Below, in pieces: positions 46,901 through 56,945 of a DNA stretch of 64,000 bases. Every line of letters begins with the position of its first letter. The stretch's first letter is position 1. A program made the position numbers and the translations under genes. Source of the stretch: Chenopodium formosanum (lineage: Eukaryota; Streptophyta; Magnoliopsida; Caryophyllales; Amaranthaceae); the NCBI GenBank assembly GCA_024500155.1, contig CM044857.1, positions 49,610,001 through 49,674,000 of the forward strand, written 5' to 3'. Below the pieces are notes generated by a model, which was not told the origin of the DNA, did no database searches, and worked only from the letters and a program-made list of their open reading frames with translations.

Positions 46901-47447
46901 ATACTATTCTATCACCAACAGTTATCACAGATGACTTAGAAATCAAAAAATCTAAACCCAGATCCCATAAAAGTAGCATAAATCATCTTTTGCACATAAA
47001 GCAACAATTAAGACTTGATAACTTCAATCTTAAAAAACATAAAACCCCAAATTTATTCTCTTTAACATTAATCAAGCACAATTCTCATCAAAATCCCTAA
47101 ATCAGCTCAAATTTAGTGAAAACCCACATTACACATCAAACTATATACTAGTACAAATTTGCAAGTAAAAAAAAAAAAAATTGGAAAATTGAAAGGATAG
47201 TATTGTGATTCAAGAGCAGATCAAAGCAAATCAAATACTGGGTATCCAGAAAAAATTGATAATTGCGAATAAACAATGCTTAAATTCAGCAAAACTGGGT
47301 AATTGAGATCGATAATCAAGATAAAAGGGAAGCAAGAAGCAAAAATCCGAAATGGGTAATTTGCAGATTAACAAAGAAGTAAAAAATTGAATACCTTTCG
47401 ATGAGAATGTTGCCCTCGGAGTTGGAAAGTAGTACTGCCAGCAACAT
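43903..47447 (-). CDS. LOLITA: longin/sigma-type small subunit, LOLITA-like (TPLATE complex; 147 aa, 5 exons)
   Basis: Spliced model: 47447-47395, 46732-46619, 44571-44492, 44210-44086, 43974-43903. All sites are GT-AG with the frame kept to TGA. The protein starts MLLAVLLSNSEGNILIER, continues LVKLGAENLKDAKNEELFVASHKSV, YLVGKDEYDELALSEVIF, DVCGKPPTERMFLDKYGRI and CLDEIVWTGVLENTDKERI, and ends RLKPPTEF. This is a longin (SNARE-like) fold of adaptor small-subunit size. It matches my memory of Arabidopsis At1g15370 (LOLITA), the sigma-like member of the plant TPLATE endocytic adaptor complex at the plasma membrane. The second intron (44572-46618) is 2 kb long and holds a MITE. The family call is firm; complex membership is by homology. 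Confidence 0.88.
45278..45542. mobile_element. PIF/Harbinger-type MITE in a LOLITA-like intron
   Basis: The ends GGCCCTTTTCTCTTCACC and GGTGAAAAGAACAGCGCC are an 18-bp inverted repeat with about 15 matches. The 3-bp duplication TTA is at 45275-45277 and 45543-45545. The interior repeats ACTGAACTGAAATTATTTTT. It is 265 bp, with no coding. Confidence 0.8.
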
Positions 47448-47997
47448 CTCTTCCTTTGCTCTGTTTTGGAAGAAAGAAAAGTGAAATTGAATGAAAAAGA
47501 ATAGTGGTCAACTGAAAATGGGGTTTTATTTGGGAAGAATCGAAGAATGTTCAAACGAAGGGCCTTTGAGAAAACCTGCTTGCCGATTGAAAATTTTACA
47601 GTAATTTTTATTGGTTGATTTTTAATTTAATTTTTTTGTTAGTCAAACTTATTTCAAAAATCAGTTTTCTGAATTGTTTTGATGTAAATCTTAGTTATAA
47701 GTACTCCATCAATGAATATTGCAAAAGGTAAACAGTTGCTTTGAGATTGTTGTGTGAAACGGGAATAACTAGTATTTTTTTTTTTTGGACACGATGGAGT
47801 AGTATATGTATATTCGAATTATGATGGTTTAGGGCTTGTTGGTAAGCGTTAATGTATGAATAGTATGATATTTTGTAGTCTGTATTAATAATGAATGTGT
47901 GTTTGCAATTTTGTAAGGAAGTCTGAACTTGTGTCCATGGAATTGGAATATTGTCTCCATCACAAAATTGATTTTAGGCATGAAAGAATTTACAGCT

Positions 47998-48069
<72 letters not shown>

Positions 48070-48356
48070 ATATATATTTTAAATTAACACCTTTGTTATG
48101 TTTAGTGATTAGTATTACAACTTTACAAGCAAAGGAAAAATTCAATATATGCATGTTTGCTTACAAGTATATAATTGTATATACTACGTATCATGATGTT
48201 CCATATACGAGTATATAATTCTTAATTGTATAATACTTCGTATATGGTTTAATTTTATTGTTCATGAAAGATTCAATTGTTCATGGATGACATGATTGAC
48301 ATCCGTACGTACTTTGGCTCTTATACAAATGTAGAAATTACCATACAAGGTAACGT
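47448..48356. other. promoter of the LOLITA-like gene and start of the JIP-fragment region
   Basis: The left side is the upstream region of the LOLITA-like gene. From about 47920 the sequence matches 49150-49650 in diverged form, so it belongs to the first of two duplicated JIP-derived units. It includes a (TA)n tract at 48000-48057. Confidence 0.5.
48000..48057. repeat. (TA)n microsatellite
   Basis: About 57 bp of TA repeat. The related unit at 49200-49230 lacks it, so it expanded after the duplication. Confidence 0.9.
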
Positions 48357-48683
48357 GGTCTTGTTTGACAATTGGTTGTTGGATGTCGGCTAGTTTGATT
48401 GGCTGATTTGATTGACTGTTTGTATTGGCTTTTTTTGTTAGCCGTTTAACTTTTTATTAGTCTAAAAACATGTTTGGTAAAATTGGCTGTTGGATGTTAT
48501 TAGTAACTTAAGTAGCCAAAAGCCAAAATCTACTCCAAGTAGCTTTTTCATTTTGGCTTAAAAGCCAACTTTTCAGCTGGCTGAAAAAGCCATTTACCAA
48601 ACACAAATTTTGGATGTTTGACCAAATAAAAAAGCCAAAAACCAATTAAAAAGCCAATGAAAAGTCATTTACCAAACAAACCC
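48357..48683. mobile_element. MITE-like inverted-repeat insertion
   Basis: This 327-bp segment is present in the first JIP-derived unit and absent from the matching place in the second (around 49725), so it is an insertion. Its ends GGTCTTGTTTGACAA and, reversed, GGGTTTGTTTGGTAA are imperfect inverted repeats. The interior repeats AAAAAGCCA words. Superfamily is unclear; no clean duplication was seen. Confidence 0.6.
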
Positions 48684-48854
48684 TTACACAGAAGCTAGCT
48701 TACATGTCCTTATTACAACAGGTGCATTAGACATACTCAAAATTAAAAGAAAGATCGATCATATGATTCATATATATAAGAAAGAGGGCATTTTTATTTA
48801 GTACTAGTAATTTTGGGTTATAATTGATTTATAAGTAACACAAGTACAACCCAC

Positions 48855-48992
48855 CTAGGCACCTAGCCCACCTTCATCAACCAGCGCATTTGGCCGCCTC
48901 GCGCACTTCTTGACCATCAACTCATCTAATGTCGCTTTGTGATCATAGCTCAATTGTGACTTCTTCCTCCCACGCTGAATTGACGACGCCAT
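48855..48992 (-). pseudogene. 5' fragment of a jasmonate-induced-protein-like gene (unit 1)
   Basis: A short frame from ATG 48992 to TAG 48855 reads MASSIQRGRKKSQLSYDHKA, then TLDELM and KKCARRPNAL. The first 30 residues match the intact gene at 54559-55460 (MASIQCERKEK...LSCEQKATLDELIKCAEK). After 'KKCA' the similarity ends abruptly and the frame stops. The domain core and second exon are missing. An equivalent fragment with the same break lies at 49876-50004, so the deletion preceded the duplication. Confidence 0.8.
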
Positions 48993-49875
48993 TTATTTCT
49001 ACCTTCAATTAACGTATTAATGGATGCATGCATACATACAATCATATATATAAACCAAGTTAGTCATCGAGAATATTTCACACGTGAGTTATTAAGACTA
49101 ATTAATTAGATACGAGTACATTTTAAATCAACAAAAATAAACATGTAAAGTTTGGTAACAATAAACAGGATATGGGATATTGGCTCCATCATAAACATTG
49201 ATTTTAAGCATGAATTTACAATTAACTCAATAACTCATCTAGAATGGTAATGAATTACAAGTTTATAATGAAATTTTATGAAGAAAATAAGGTATTCGTG
49301 TCCATCGGAGATATTCCTTCATTTACCATTCATGATCATGGAAGATTATTGAATAACTGTAATAGTGTAATACTAGTGCTCGTATAAATTATTTACTTTT
49401 ATTATTACAGCTAGTATTAAATTTATTGCTAATTACGAAAACTGCCATTGTGCTTCATGTATGTTCAAGAGGAAGAAATAATCGTTATAGTTTAATTTAA
49501 CAGCTTTGTTATGTTTAGTACTCGTATGGAGTAACTAGCAGTACAACCGTACAAGGAAAAGTTCAATACATGTTTGCTTAGCTTAATTAGTTAATTGTAT
49601 ATAGATCGATCTTAATAATTGTATATGTATGGTTTTACCATTCATGATCATGGAAGATTCAATAATTGCTCAAGGATTACATCCGTAATTTAACTGTTAA
49701 TTATATAAATGTAGAAATTAACATGCAAGTTAACTTAGATAGAAGCTAGCTTGCATATTCTTACAACAATAGTTGCATTAGACATGCTCAAAATCAAAAG
49801 AGAGATCGAACATTTTTATTTAATACTAGTAATTATAGGTTGTTGAATTGATTTATAGACGACAACCCAGGCTAC

Positions 49876-50004
49876 TTAGGCACCAAACGCACCATTTTCA
49901 AACTGCGCATATGGCCACCTTGCGCACTTGATCAACGCACCTAATGTCACGTTCTGCTCGCAGCTCAATTGCGACTTCTTCCTTTCACACTGGATCGATG
50001 CCAT
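49876..50004 (-). pseudogene. 5' fragment of a jasmonate-induced-protein-like gene (unit 2)
   Basis: From ATG 50004 to TAA 49876 it reads MASIQCERKKSQLSCEQNVT, then LGALIKCARWPYAQFENG. It is closer to the intact gene than unit 1 (MASIQCERK and LSCEQ are kept), but breaks at the same point and ends in FGA followed by the stop. About 1.5 kb upstream on the minus strand, 51417-51510 still carries a recognisable copy of the intact gene's promoter and leader exon. Confidence 0.82.
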
Positions 50005-50233
50005 TTTTTCTGCCTTCAATTTACGTATTGTTGCATGCATTTATATATACTTAGCCCAAGTTAGCGAGAATATTTCACATGTGAGTTATTAAGACTAATT
50101 AATTCTCTTACTAGTATTTAAATGAAGAACAATAAGGTATTATAAAAAATAAACAAGTAAAGTTTGGTAAAATTAGACAAAGTTCGTAATAAATAACAAA
50201 TAAAGTTAACACAAATGTTGTTATTGTCAGATT

Positions 50234-50298
50234 TTTGTCCAACATTTTTTTTTTTTTTTTTTTTTTTTTGACTAGAGCAAAGGAACTTTGTCCAACAT
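50234..50298 (-). mobile_element. minimal poly(A) retroposon with 12-bp target duplication (reverse)
   Basis: TTTGTCCAACAT occurs at 50234-50245 and 50287-50298. The insert is a run of about 24 T followed by GACTAGAGCAAAGGAAC. On the minus strand this is a 17-bp body with a poly(A) tail. The flanks are identical. Confidence 0.75.
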
Positions 50299-50774
50299 AT
50301 ATAGGGTTAAAAATAGTTGAAAATATAATTTATGAAGAAAAAGAATTTTGATGTTAGGAATATATATAAGTACCCCATCCTATCACAATAAATTTTATAC
50401 TCCATATAGACTATAGAGTACTTCATACAAAGTATATAATATGTATACTTCGTTTTTTTCCAATAGTATTTCTCTTTATTATAAAATATATTGTATTATA
50501 TGAAGTACAAAGCAGATGGATTTTACTACTTTTAAAAAATACTACGTATATAGTAACTAAAGACCAATATATATTGACTGGATTGTAATTTAGTTAGGCT
50601 TATTCACTTTACCTCATTCAAATAACATTTCGTAAAAATAATTTAAATTCAATAAATATGAGTTAATTTCAACAAAAATAAGTTTAATTCAATAAAAATA
50701 AGTATTAAGCAGTAAAATTAAGTAAGTTTAGAGAACAAAAAAAGAGAGAATTGTTAAAATACGCTAAGTTTCAA

Positions 50775-51174
50775 TCATCAATTACATACTACTAAAAGCA
50801 AATTTAAGAGAACGCTTGTCAATGCGTTATTAAAAAAATTCTCGCCAAAATTACTTTCTGAAAAAAATATTATTACATTAAAAAAAAAAAATTGCATTTA
50901 GATTATGACTTTTATTTTATATCGACTTCCTAAAAAAAATATCTAAAATCTAAAGTAAAATTCCTAAAATGTCGACTTGTACATTATAACTATCACATAT
51001 TTAAATATTTTCTCTCTCATGTTTTTATTGTTTTAATACGAACTGTATTTCATTTTTAATACGAACTGTATTTCATACGGTTTAATACTGATCAATCGAT
51101 TTAGTTTTTTAATATCTAATTATATTTTCATTATAATTAGTCAATATCCGTGCATTGCACGGGGTTTCACCTAG
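50775..51174 (+). mobile_element. non-autonomous Helitron (400 bp)
   Basis: It begins TCATCAATTACATACTACTAA after an A, and ends with the hairpin CCGTGCATTGCACGG (51148-51162) followed 8 bases later by CTAG and then T. TC start, CTRR end, subterminal hairpin and A/T insertion site are Helitron features. There is no Rep/helicase coding. It lies in the leader intron of the unit 2 JIP fragment. Confidence 0.75.
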
Positions 51175-51416
51175 TTTAAAATAAAGTCTAATTTCATTTT
51201 AATAAAAAAGATTCAATTTAGTAAAAATAAGGTTAAGATAGAGTACAAACTTTAATCATATATCATACGATATGTTTATTATTATGGAAAAGTTTTGAAG
51301 TATGAAGTCAATATATATATCACCAAAGGGTAAAGGCTCCCCGTTTCGTAACAATAAGAAAAAACTAAAATGTGAAAAATGGAAATACAAAGAGAAGAAA
51401 ATAAGAAAATTACCTC

Positions 51417-51578
51417 GGCTAGTAAAAATCGATCACTATAGAGTTGAAGACTGTGTATTAGCTAGTGTGTTGCACGAGTTCTAGACTACATACACATACT
51501 GCTATTTATAGACTTGATGGATGGAAGGGATAATTATTATAATCATATGACCAAACATATATAAAATAACGAGTGTCA
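51417..51578 (-). promoter_or_regulatory. relic promoter and leader exon of the unit 2 JIP fragment
   Basis: A TATAAATA box (minus strand, 51503-51510) and the leader exon ending in a GAG/GTAATTT donor at 51417 match the intact gene at 56022-56114 almost base for base. The place corresponding to the intact gene's G-box reads AACGAGTGTCA (51569-51579), so the CACGTG core is lost. Confidence 0.7.
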
Positions 51579-51579
51579 A

Positions 51580-53201
51580 ATTTTGATTGATGCTCTCGGC
51601 CTAAAACATTATGCATCCCTTGATTCTTATATAACTCAAGATATGATAGTACACCAATTCTTATGTGTGGTTGGGCACATGGTGTGACCATGTATTATAG
51701 CTAAGGGTTATTTTATTAGTGTGATAGGGGGCTATTTGGTCAGTGTTAAAGGAGTTATTTTGTTAGTGTTATAGGGATTATTTGGGAGTTACTTGGTCAA
51801 TTTTATAGGGTTACTTTGTTCTTCGATAAGTGGTCACACGGTGAGATCAACAACATACAAGATGATGAGCTGATGACTGTATATGGCATATCTTAGCTTA
51901 TTGTGGAGAATACTATCTGGTCTTTAATACAAAGTAAATAATTTAAGATACTCCGTATGTATCTCTTTAGTATTTTAGTGTCCATATTATGATCAATCAA
52001 AGATGACATTAAGACCTAATAACCTCTACTCTCTTAAGTTATAATAGAGTAATATTAACATATATCTACTTTGTATTTTTTAAAAATAAATTTAATTAGG
52101 TGTAGATAGGAACTCCGGAATACATAACAACATATAATGTAAAATTATGGTAAAAGTAAGGAACATGATCTTATTATCCTCATTAGATCCTATTATTATG
52201 ACTCCAATAATACAAACTAATTACTTAGAGAGCATATTTATTTCTATACATCGAGAGTGAACCAACCACTAACAATTTAAAGTAATATTCCAACACAAAC
52301 TCGCTCCAATATACTATTCCGTATATATAATATAGCCATATAGGGGCATTGGCACCTAATACGTGAACGTGCTAATAATTTAATCAAGAATCAAAAAAGA
52401 AAATGGAAGCAAAGAATTGGTATCGAGTTCTTGCCTCCATTGGACTAATGGAGTACTTTATTATTGGAGCATCCGTAAATTTTCTAATCGAAACAAGTTT
52501 CTCATCCTCAAGTTTTTATTGAAGAGGATACTCCATAAACTCGAGCTAGTTGTCAATAATAATTTCAATATTAAAACATATAATTACAAATTAAATAGAT
52601 AAGAGTTATGAGAAAGAGAATATTGAAAGTTTAGAGAGAATGTAAGGACTTGCTTGCAAAATATTTCGTAAATAAAATGTCTAGTAACATGCTTATCATT
52701 GGAGAGCAAAAAATAAACAACTTGACTGTAGCCCAAACAAACTAAATGTGTACAACTAATTTAATGTTTTACAAACTACAAGATGTTGTGGCTCAAATCA
52801 CCATTGGAACACTTTGTAGTTAAAGAGTATTGTAGCTTCAAAATTGATATGGCAAAGCTTACCATCATAGATGCTCTTAAACAATGCATATATATTTATG
52901 TACTCGGAATGCCAAACTCTGGTTCAATATATATAGACCATGGATGAATTGTTTTCACCTCAAAGTAATTAAGCAATCTAGCTAGAGAACATTTTTATAT
53001 TTAAATTCTCCAAAAATGTGTAATGTATTAAATAAATTGGGTGCTATTGTTTGAAGTTAATTTGGAGAACATCTATCTATAATATTTTAAGAATCCAAGA
53101 CAAGTGTAGCCATGTAGCCTACATGCCTACAACACCATGCATGTGAATTACTTCTTCTTCTTCTTCTTTTTTAATTTTATTTTATTTTATTTTATTTTTT
53201 T

Positions 53202-53243
<42 letters not shown>

Positions 53244-53340
53244 TAGATAGATAACCTAACAAACATTTTAGCAATAAGAATAGTTGCATCAACCATACGA
53301 TAATTTACCACATTCAAAGATATTATATTGGTACGTCTTT
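51580..53340. other. upstream part of duplicated unit 2, no gene
   Basis: AT-rich. The part at about 52350-52540 matches 57050-57310 (shared words: GTGAACGTGCTAATAATTTAA, GGTATCGAGTTCTTGCCTCC with changes), so the duplicated JIP unit extends this far upstream. A TACTCCGTA motif lies at 51949-51957. An A run lies at 53203-53236. No gene is seen. Confidence 0.5.
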
Positions 53341-53349
53341 GTAGCAATG

Positions 53350-54094
53350 CGCATCATATATGTTGAGCAAGTCTTATTAATTAAGAAGGGAAAAAACCAA
53401 GGATAAAGATAATAATACATAAGAAAACTAGAAAAGAGGGCATTTTTATTTAGTATACTAGTAATTATAAGTTAGTTGTACGTGGAAATGAACATGCATA
53501 TACAAGCTAGCTAGCTTGCATATCCTTACGTACCCGTACAAAAAATAGGTTAGTTCATATTGCCTTCGTTATAACGAAAAACAAGAACTAATTATTAAAA
53601 ACTAGCCAGACCAGAAGACTATTATATGTTAATCAACTGGATCGGACTTAGTACATTATAATAATAATTATTATTATATTGATTATCTTACGTAGGGAGT
53701 TATTTGTTTAACCAGAGTAGATTACGGCAACTCCAGACCCGGCTGATTGATCAACAATGGTAACATACACTGAGGTTCCAGTCTCCGAGTCATTAGCATA
53801 AGCAATAAAATCGGATTCATTCAATTTCTCTTCAATCTGACTCCAGTTGATGTTGTCGAACTTGCTTCGAGGGCCACATTCCGCATAAACCTGACCCCAA
53901 ATTTATTTATTGCAAGGAAACAAATGAAAGAATAAGTGGATAATTATTGTATGAACAAATAATTAATAATAATTCAATACAAGTGTATCCTTCACACTAA
54001 TTAGAAGATTCTTTAGGGAGGGGCAATATTTTTACCATCCACTTGGCCACAACCCTTGCTTGGTCCGGCCATACACGTATATATAATTAAAGCA

Positions 54095-54140
<46 letters not shown>

Positions 54141-54187
54141 AAAAAAAGAAGGTTGCATTGTACTTACCTTTCTCCCACCATCATCAC
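53350..54187. repeat. tandem duplicate, left copy (terminal JIP exon plus flanks)
   Basis: This segment is repeated head to tail at about 54181-55045. It includes the terminal exon of the JIP gene, the intron sequence before it, and the last 18 bp or so of exon 1 with its donor (54168-54185). A long T run (about 54101-54139) inflates this copy. Confidence 0.8.
53708..53890 (-). pseudogene. duplicated terminal exon of the JIP-like gene (alternative exon 2b)
   Basis: A 183-nt exon preceded by a normal acceptor (TCAG/GTTTATGCG) and ending in TAA. It encodes VYAECGPRSKFDNINWSQIE, continuing to VAVIYSG. It is the same length as the active exon at 54559-54741 and in the same phase. By eye there are ten amino-acid and about seven silent differences. 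It has no complete exon 1 of its own. It is either a dead remnant or an alternative last exon for the gene starting at 55460. It is listed as pseudogene because use is not shown. Confidence 0.65.
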
Positions 54188-54499
54188 ATATGTTGAGCAA
54201 ATATTTTTTTATTTAGAGGAAAAAAAGAATATCAAAGAGAAAGATAACAATACATAAGAAAACTAGAAAAAAAAAAAAAAAAGGGCATTTTTATTTAGTA
54301 CTGGTAAATATGAGCTAGTTGTACGCGGAAATGAACATGCATATACAAGCTAGCTAGCTTGCATGTCCTTATTACGTACTCGTACAATTGGTAGGGTAGT
54401 TCATAATGCCCCCTTAATAAAGAAAAACAACAACAAATTATTAAAAACTAGTCAGATCAGAAGATTATTATTGTTTAATCCACTGGATCGGACTTGGTA

Positions 54500-54530
<31 letters not shown>

Positions 54531-54558
54531 GATCATGGTACATAGAGAGTTTATTTGT

Positions 54559-54949
54559 TTAACCAGTGTAGGCTACGGCAACTGCAGATCCGGGTGACTG
54601 ACCAACAATGGTAGCATACATCGAGGTTCCAGTCTCGGAGTCATTAGCATAAGCGATAAAATCGGATTCATTCAGTTTCTCTTCAATCTGACTCCAGTTG
54701 ATGTTGTCGAACTTGCTTCGGCGCCCACAGTCCGCATAAGCCTGACTCCAATTAATTTAATTTTTTTCAAGGAAACAAATGAAAAAATATGAGACCATAA
54801 GTGGATAATTGTATGAACATACACTAGTAATTAATAATAAATCAATATATGTGTATTGACCGATCTCATGAGTTACCTTCAACTCATGAGACCAAATCTT
54901 TACCATTTGGCCACAACCCCTGCTTGGTCCGGCCATACACCTGTGTGTA

Positions 54950-54996
<47 letters not shown>

Positions 54997-55460
54997 TTTT
55001 TTTAAAAAAAGAAAAAAGTTGTACTTACCTTTCTCCCACCATCATCGGACCAAGCAAGGAGCCAACCACATTCAACTCCAGCGCTGTTCTTGCCACCATA
55101 AACCACCGCGGCCTTAACACCCCCAATTAAGGCTGCTTGAGCAAAGGAACCAAAGCTATCAAGAGGATCTGTGTAGTCTTTCACGGTATATCCCTTCCAT
55201 AACTTGGAGTTAAACACGTTCAAGGAACCCTTAGAAGTCTGATTTGTCAAGGCACCAGCTAATGCAGATAGTTTTGGTGCATTAGCGTCAGCCTTGTTTA
55301 GGCATTCCTTTTCAGCAACAATGGCACGGGACTTTTTCGCGATATCCTCCGAAACAAGTGATTTCTCTGCGCACTTGATCAACTCGTCTAAAGTTGCTTT
55401 CTGCTCGCAGCTCAATTGCACTGCTACTTTCTCCTTCCTCTCACACTGAATTGATGCCAT
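54559..55460 (-). CDS. jasmonate-induced-protein homologue (JIP-23-like), 204 aa, 2 exons
   Basis: Spliced model: 55460-55029 and 54741-54559, with a phase-0 GT-AG intron of 287 bp. Protein: MASIQCERKEKVAVQLSCEQ, helical N terminus LDELIKCAEKSLVSEDIAKK, then a beta-rich domain with LNVFNSKLWKGY, GGVKAAVVYGGKNSAG, CGWLLAWSDDGGRK and, in exon 2, AYADCGRRSKFDNINWSQIE and SDFIAYANDSETGTSMYATI. There is no signal peptide. This is the family of barley 23-kDa jasmonate-induced protein and its Atriplex homologue; their biochemical role is not established, and they accumulate after jasmonate or osmotic stress. A G-box promoter lies upstream. It is the best-preserved member of the local cluster. A second copy of its last exon lies 850 bp further on. 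Confidence 0.88.
54945..54992. repeat. (TG)n(TA)n microsatellite in a JIP intron
   Basis: A compound dinucleotide repeat within the single coding intron of the 204-aa JIP-like gene. Confidence 0.9.
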
Positions 55461-55470
55461 TTTTTTGTAC

Positions 55471-56114
55471 CTTCAGATCAATTTACGTCGTACCAGTTAA
55501 GCATTATTGCAAAATAATGAGTATATTTTAGCAAAATAAATAAAGTTCGATCTGACATTAATTAAAAAATAAAGATTAGCGCAAACAAATGATTCTAACA
55601 AATTTAAAATCATCAAAATTAATTTATTTTTTTCAACTGATATAAATTAAGTTCAATAAAAATAAGTATAAAAGATCAATATAACATAATATATATAAAA
55701 CTAGCTGTTTACGCTTTTAAATAACAATAATTGTTTTTGATGGAATCGTGTTAAGGTATTAATACTGTATATTGTCAAATTCTCATCTAACATAGGGTCA
55801 AAACATTGCAATCAATAAATCTAATTTATATATACATGAAGAGAAAAATTCCCTAGTTTGTGAATATTATTGTACAAAAATGGTGCCTATATTAAAGTAC
55901 TCCGTATATATTATGGGAATGTTGGGGAGTATGAAATAAGTACAAAGTCTCGTGCATGTTTACGTAAAGAAAACTAAAATGAGGAAAATGGAATATAAAG
56001 AGAAGAAAATATGGAAATTACCTTTGCTATGTATAGATCGATCACTATAGAAGAATGTGTATTAGCTACAGTGATGCACGACTTTTAGACTACATACACA
56101 TATTGGTATTTATA
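55471..56114 (-). promoter_or_regulatory. core promoter, leader exon and leader intron of the 204-aa JIP gene
   Basis: A TATAAATA box lies at 56107-56114 (minus). The leader exon would run from about 56080 to a donor CAAAG/GTAATTT at 56022. The leader intron (about 55471-56021) ends at an AAG acceptor 10 bases before the ATG. The same structure recurs at 51417-51510. Confidence 0.65.
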
Positions 56115-56168
56115 GACTTGATGAATGGAAGGGATGATAAATGAAATCATCAAACCGAACATATAAAA

Positions 56169-56178
56169 GACACGTGTC
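56169..56178 (-). promoter_or_regulatory. palindromic G-box in the JIP promoter
   Basis: GACACGTGTC, a perfect 10-bp palindrome with the CACGTG core, lies about 55 bp upstream of the TATA box. G-boxes bind bHLH factors such as MYC2 that carry jasmonate responses. The equivalent place in the unit 2 relic is mutated. Confidence 0.7.
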
Positions 56179-56744
56179 AGTTTTTTAGTGACGCTCTCGA
56201 CCTATATTCTTATCTATTTCAAGATATGTTCATATATTATCTATCTCGGCTTATAGTGGAGAATATCTTTACTATCTCCATGAGTATGGTAAGAGTCCAT
56301 ATTCTAATTTATGTAAGATACCCTTAAGACCCTACTACACTCCCTCTACAAGTCTACATGATTATTAAAGAAAATGTATATGTTAATTTTGACATTTATG
56401 TATGTTGTATAACCTTCAATAACTGAGTTAATTTTGTAATTATATGACATATTACTTTTGTTTTAAATAATTGTACTATTTTGACTTTTTTCACTGTACA
56501 CTTGTCTTACTTTGATCATCATTTTATACCAATATATAAAAGCGGAAATTATTATGTAAAATATTATTGGTTTGTCTCAATTTATATATACAATTTTAAA
56601 TAATTAATTATTAGAGATATAAAGAAATTAATGGTCAAATTTATATATCAACAAATATATGTGAAATTTATTATGGCGGTGTAATTATCTCAAAATGGTG
56701 AAAGTATCCATAAAGCCATAACGATACTAGTCATAATACCAATT

Positions 56745-56945
56745 AATGAAGAAGGAGGTTTGGCTCAGTTGGCCAAGTCTCTCAAATTCCAGGTGAGAGA
56801 TCTGGGTTCGATTCTCATTAAACTCGCCTTGGGAGGAACTATAGAGTACGGAGTACCATTAGACGACCCAAAGATGAAAGATATTTGGGTCTTTAAGTTT
56901 CAAATCCCTTCGAACACGCTAACAATTAGCGCCTAAATTACATTA
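56745..56945 (+). mobile_element. tRNA-derived SINE
   Basis: RNA polymerase III promoter boxes are present: A-box TGGCTCAGTTGG (56761-56772) and B-box GGTTCGATTC (56805-56814), spaced as in a tRNA. There is no cloverleaf, and a non-tRNA body continues to about 56945. Boundaries are approximate; no clear tail or target duplication was found. It contains a TACGGAGTA motif at 56847-56855. Confidence 0.7.
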
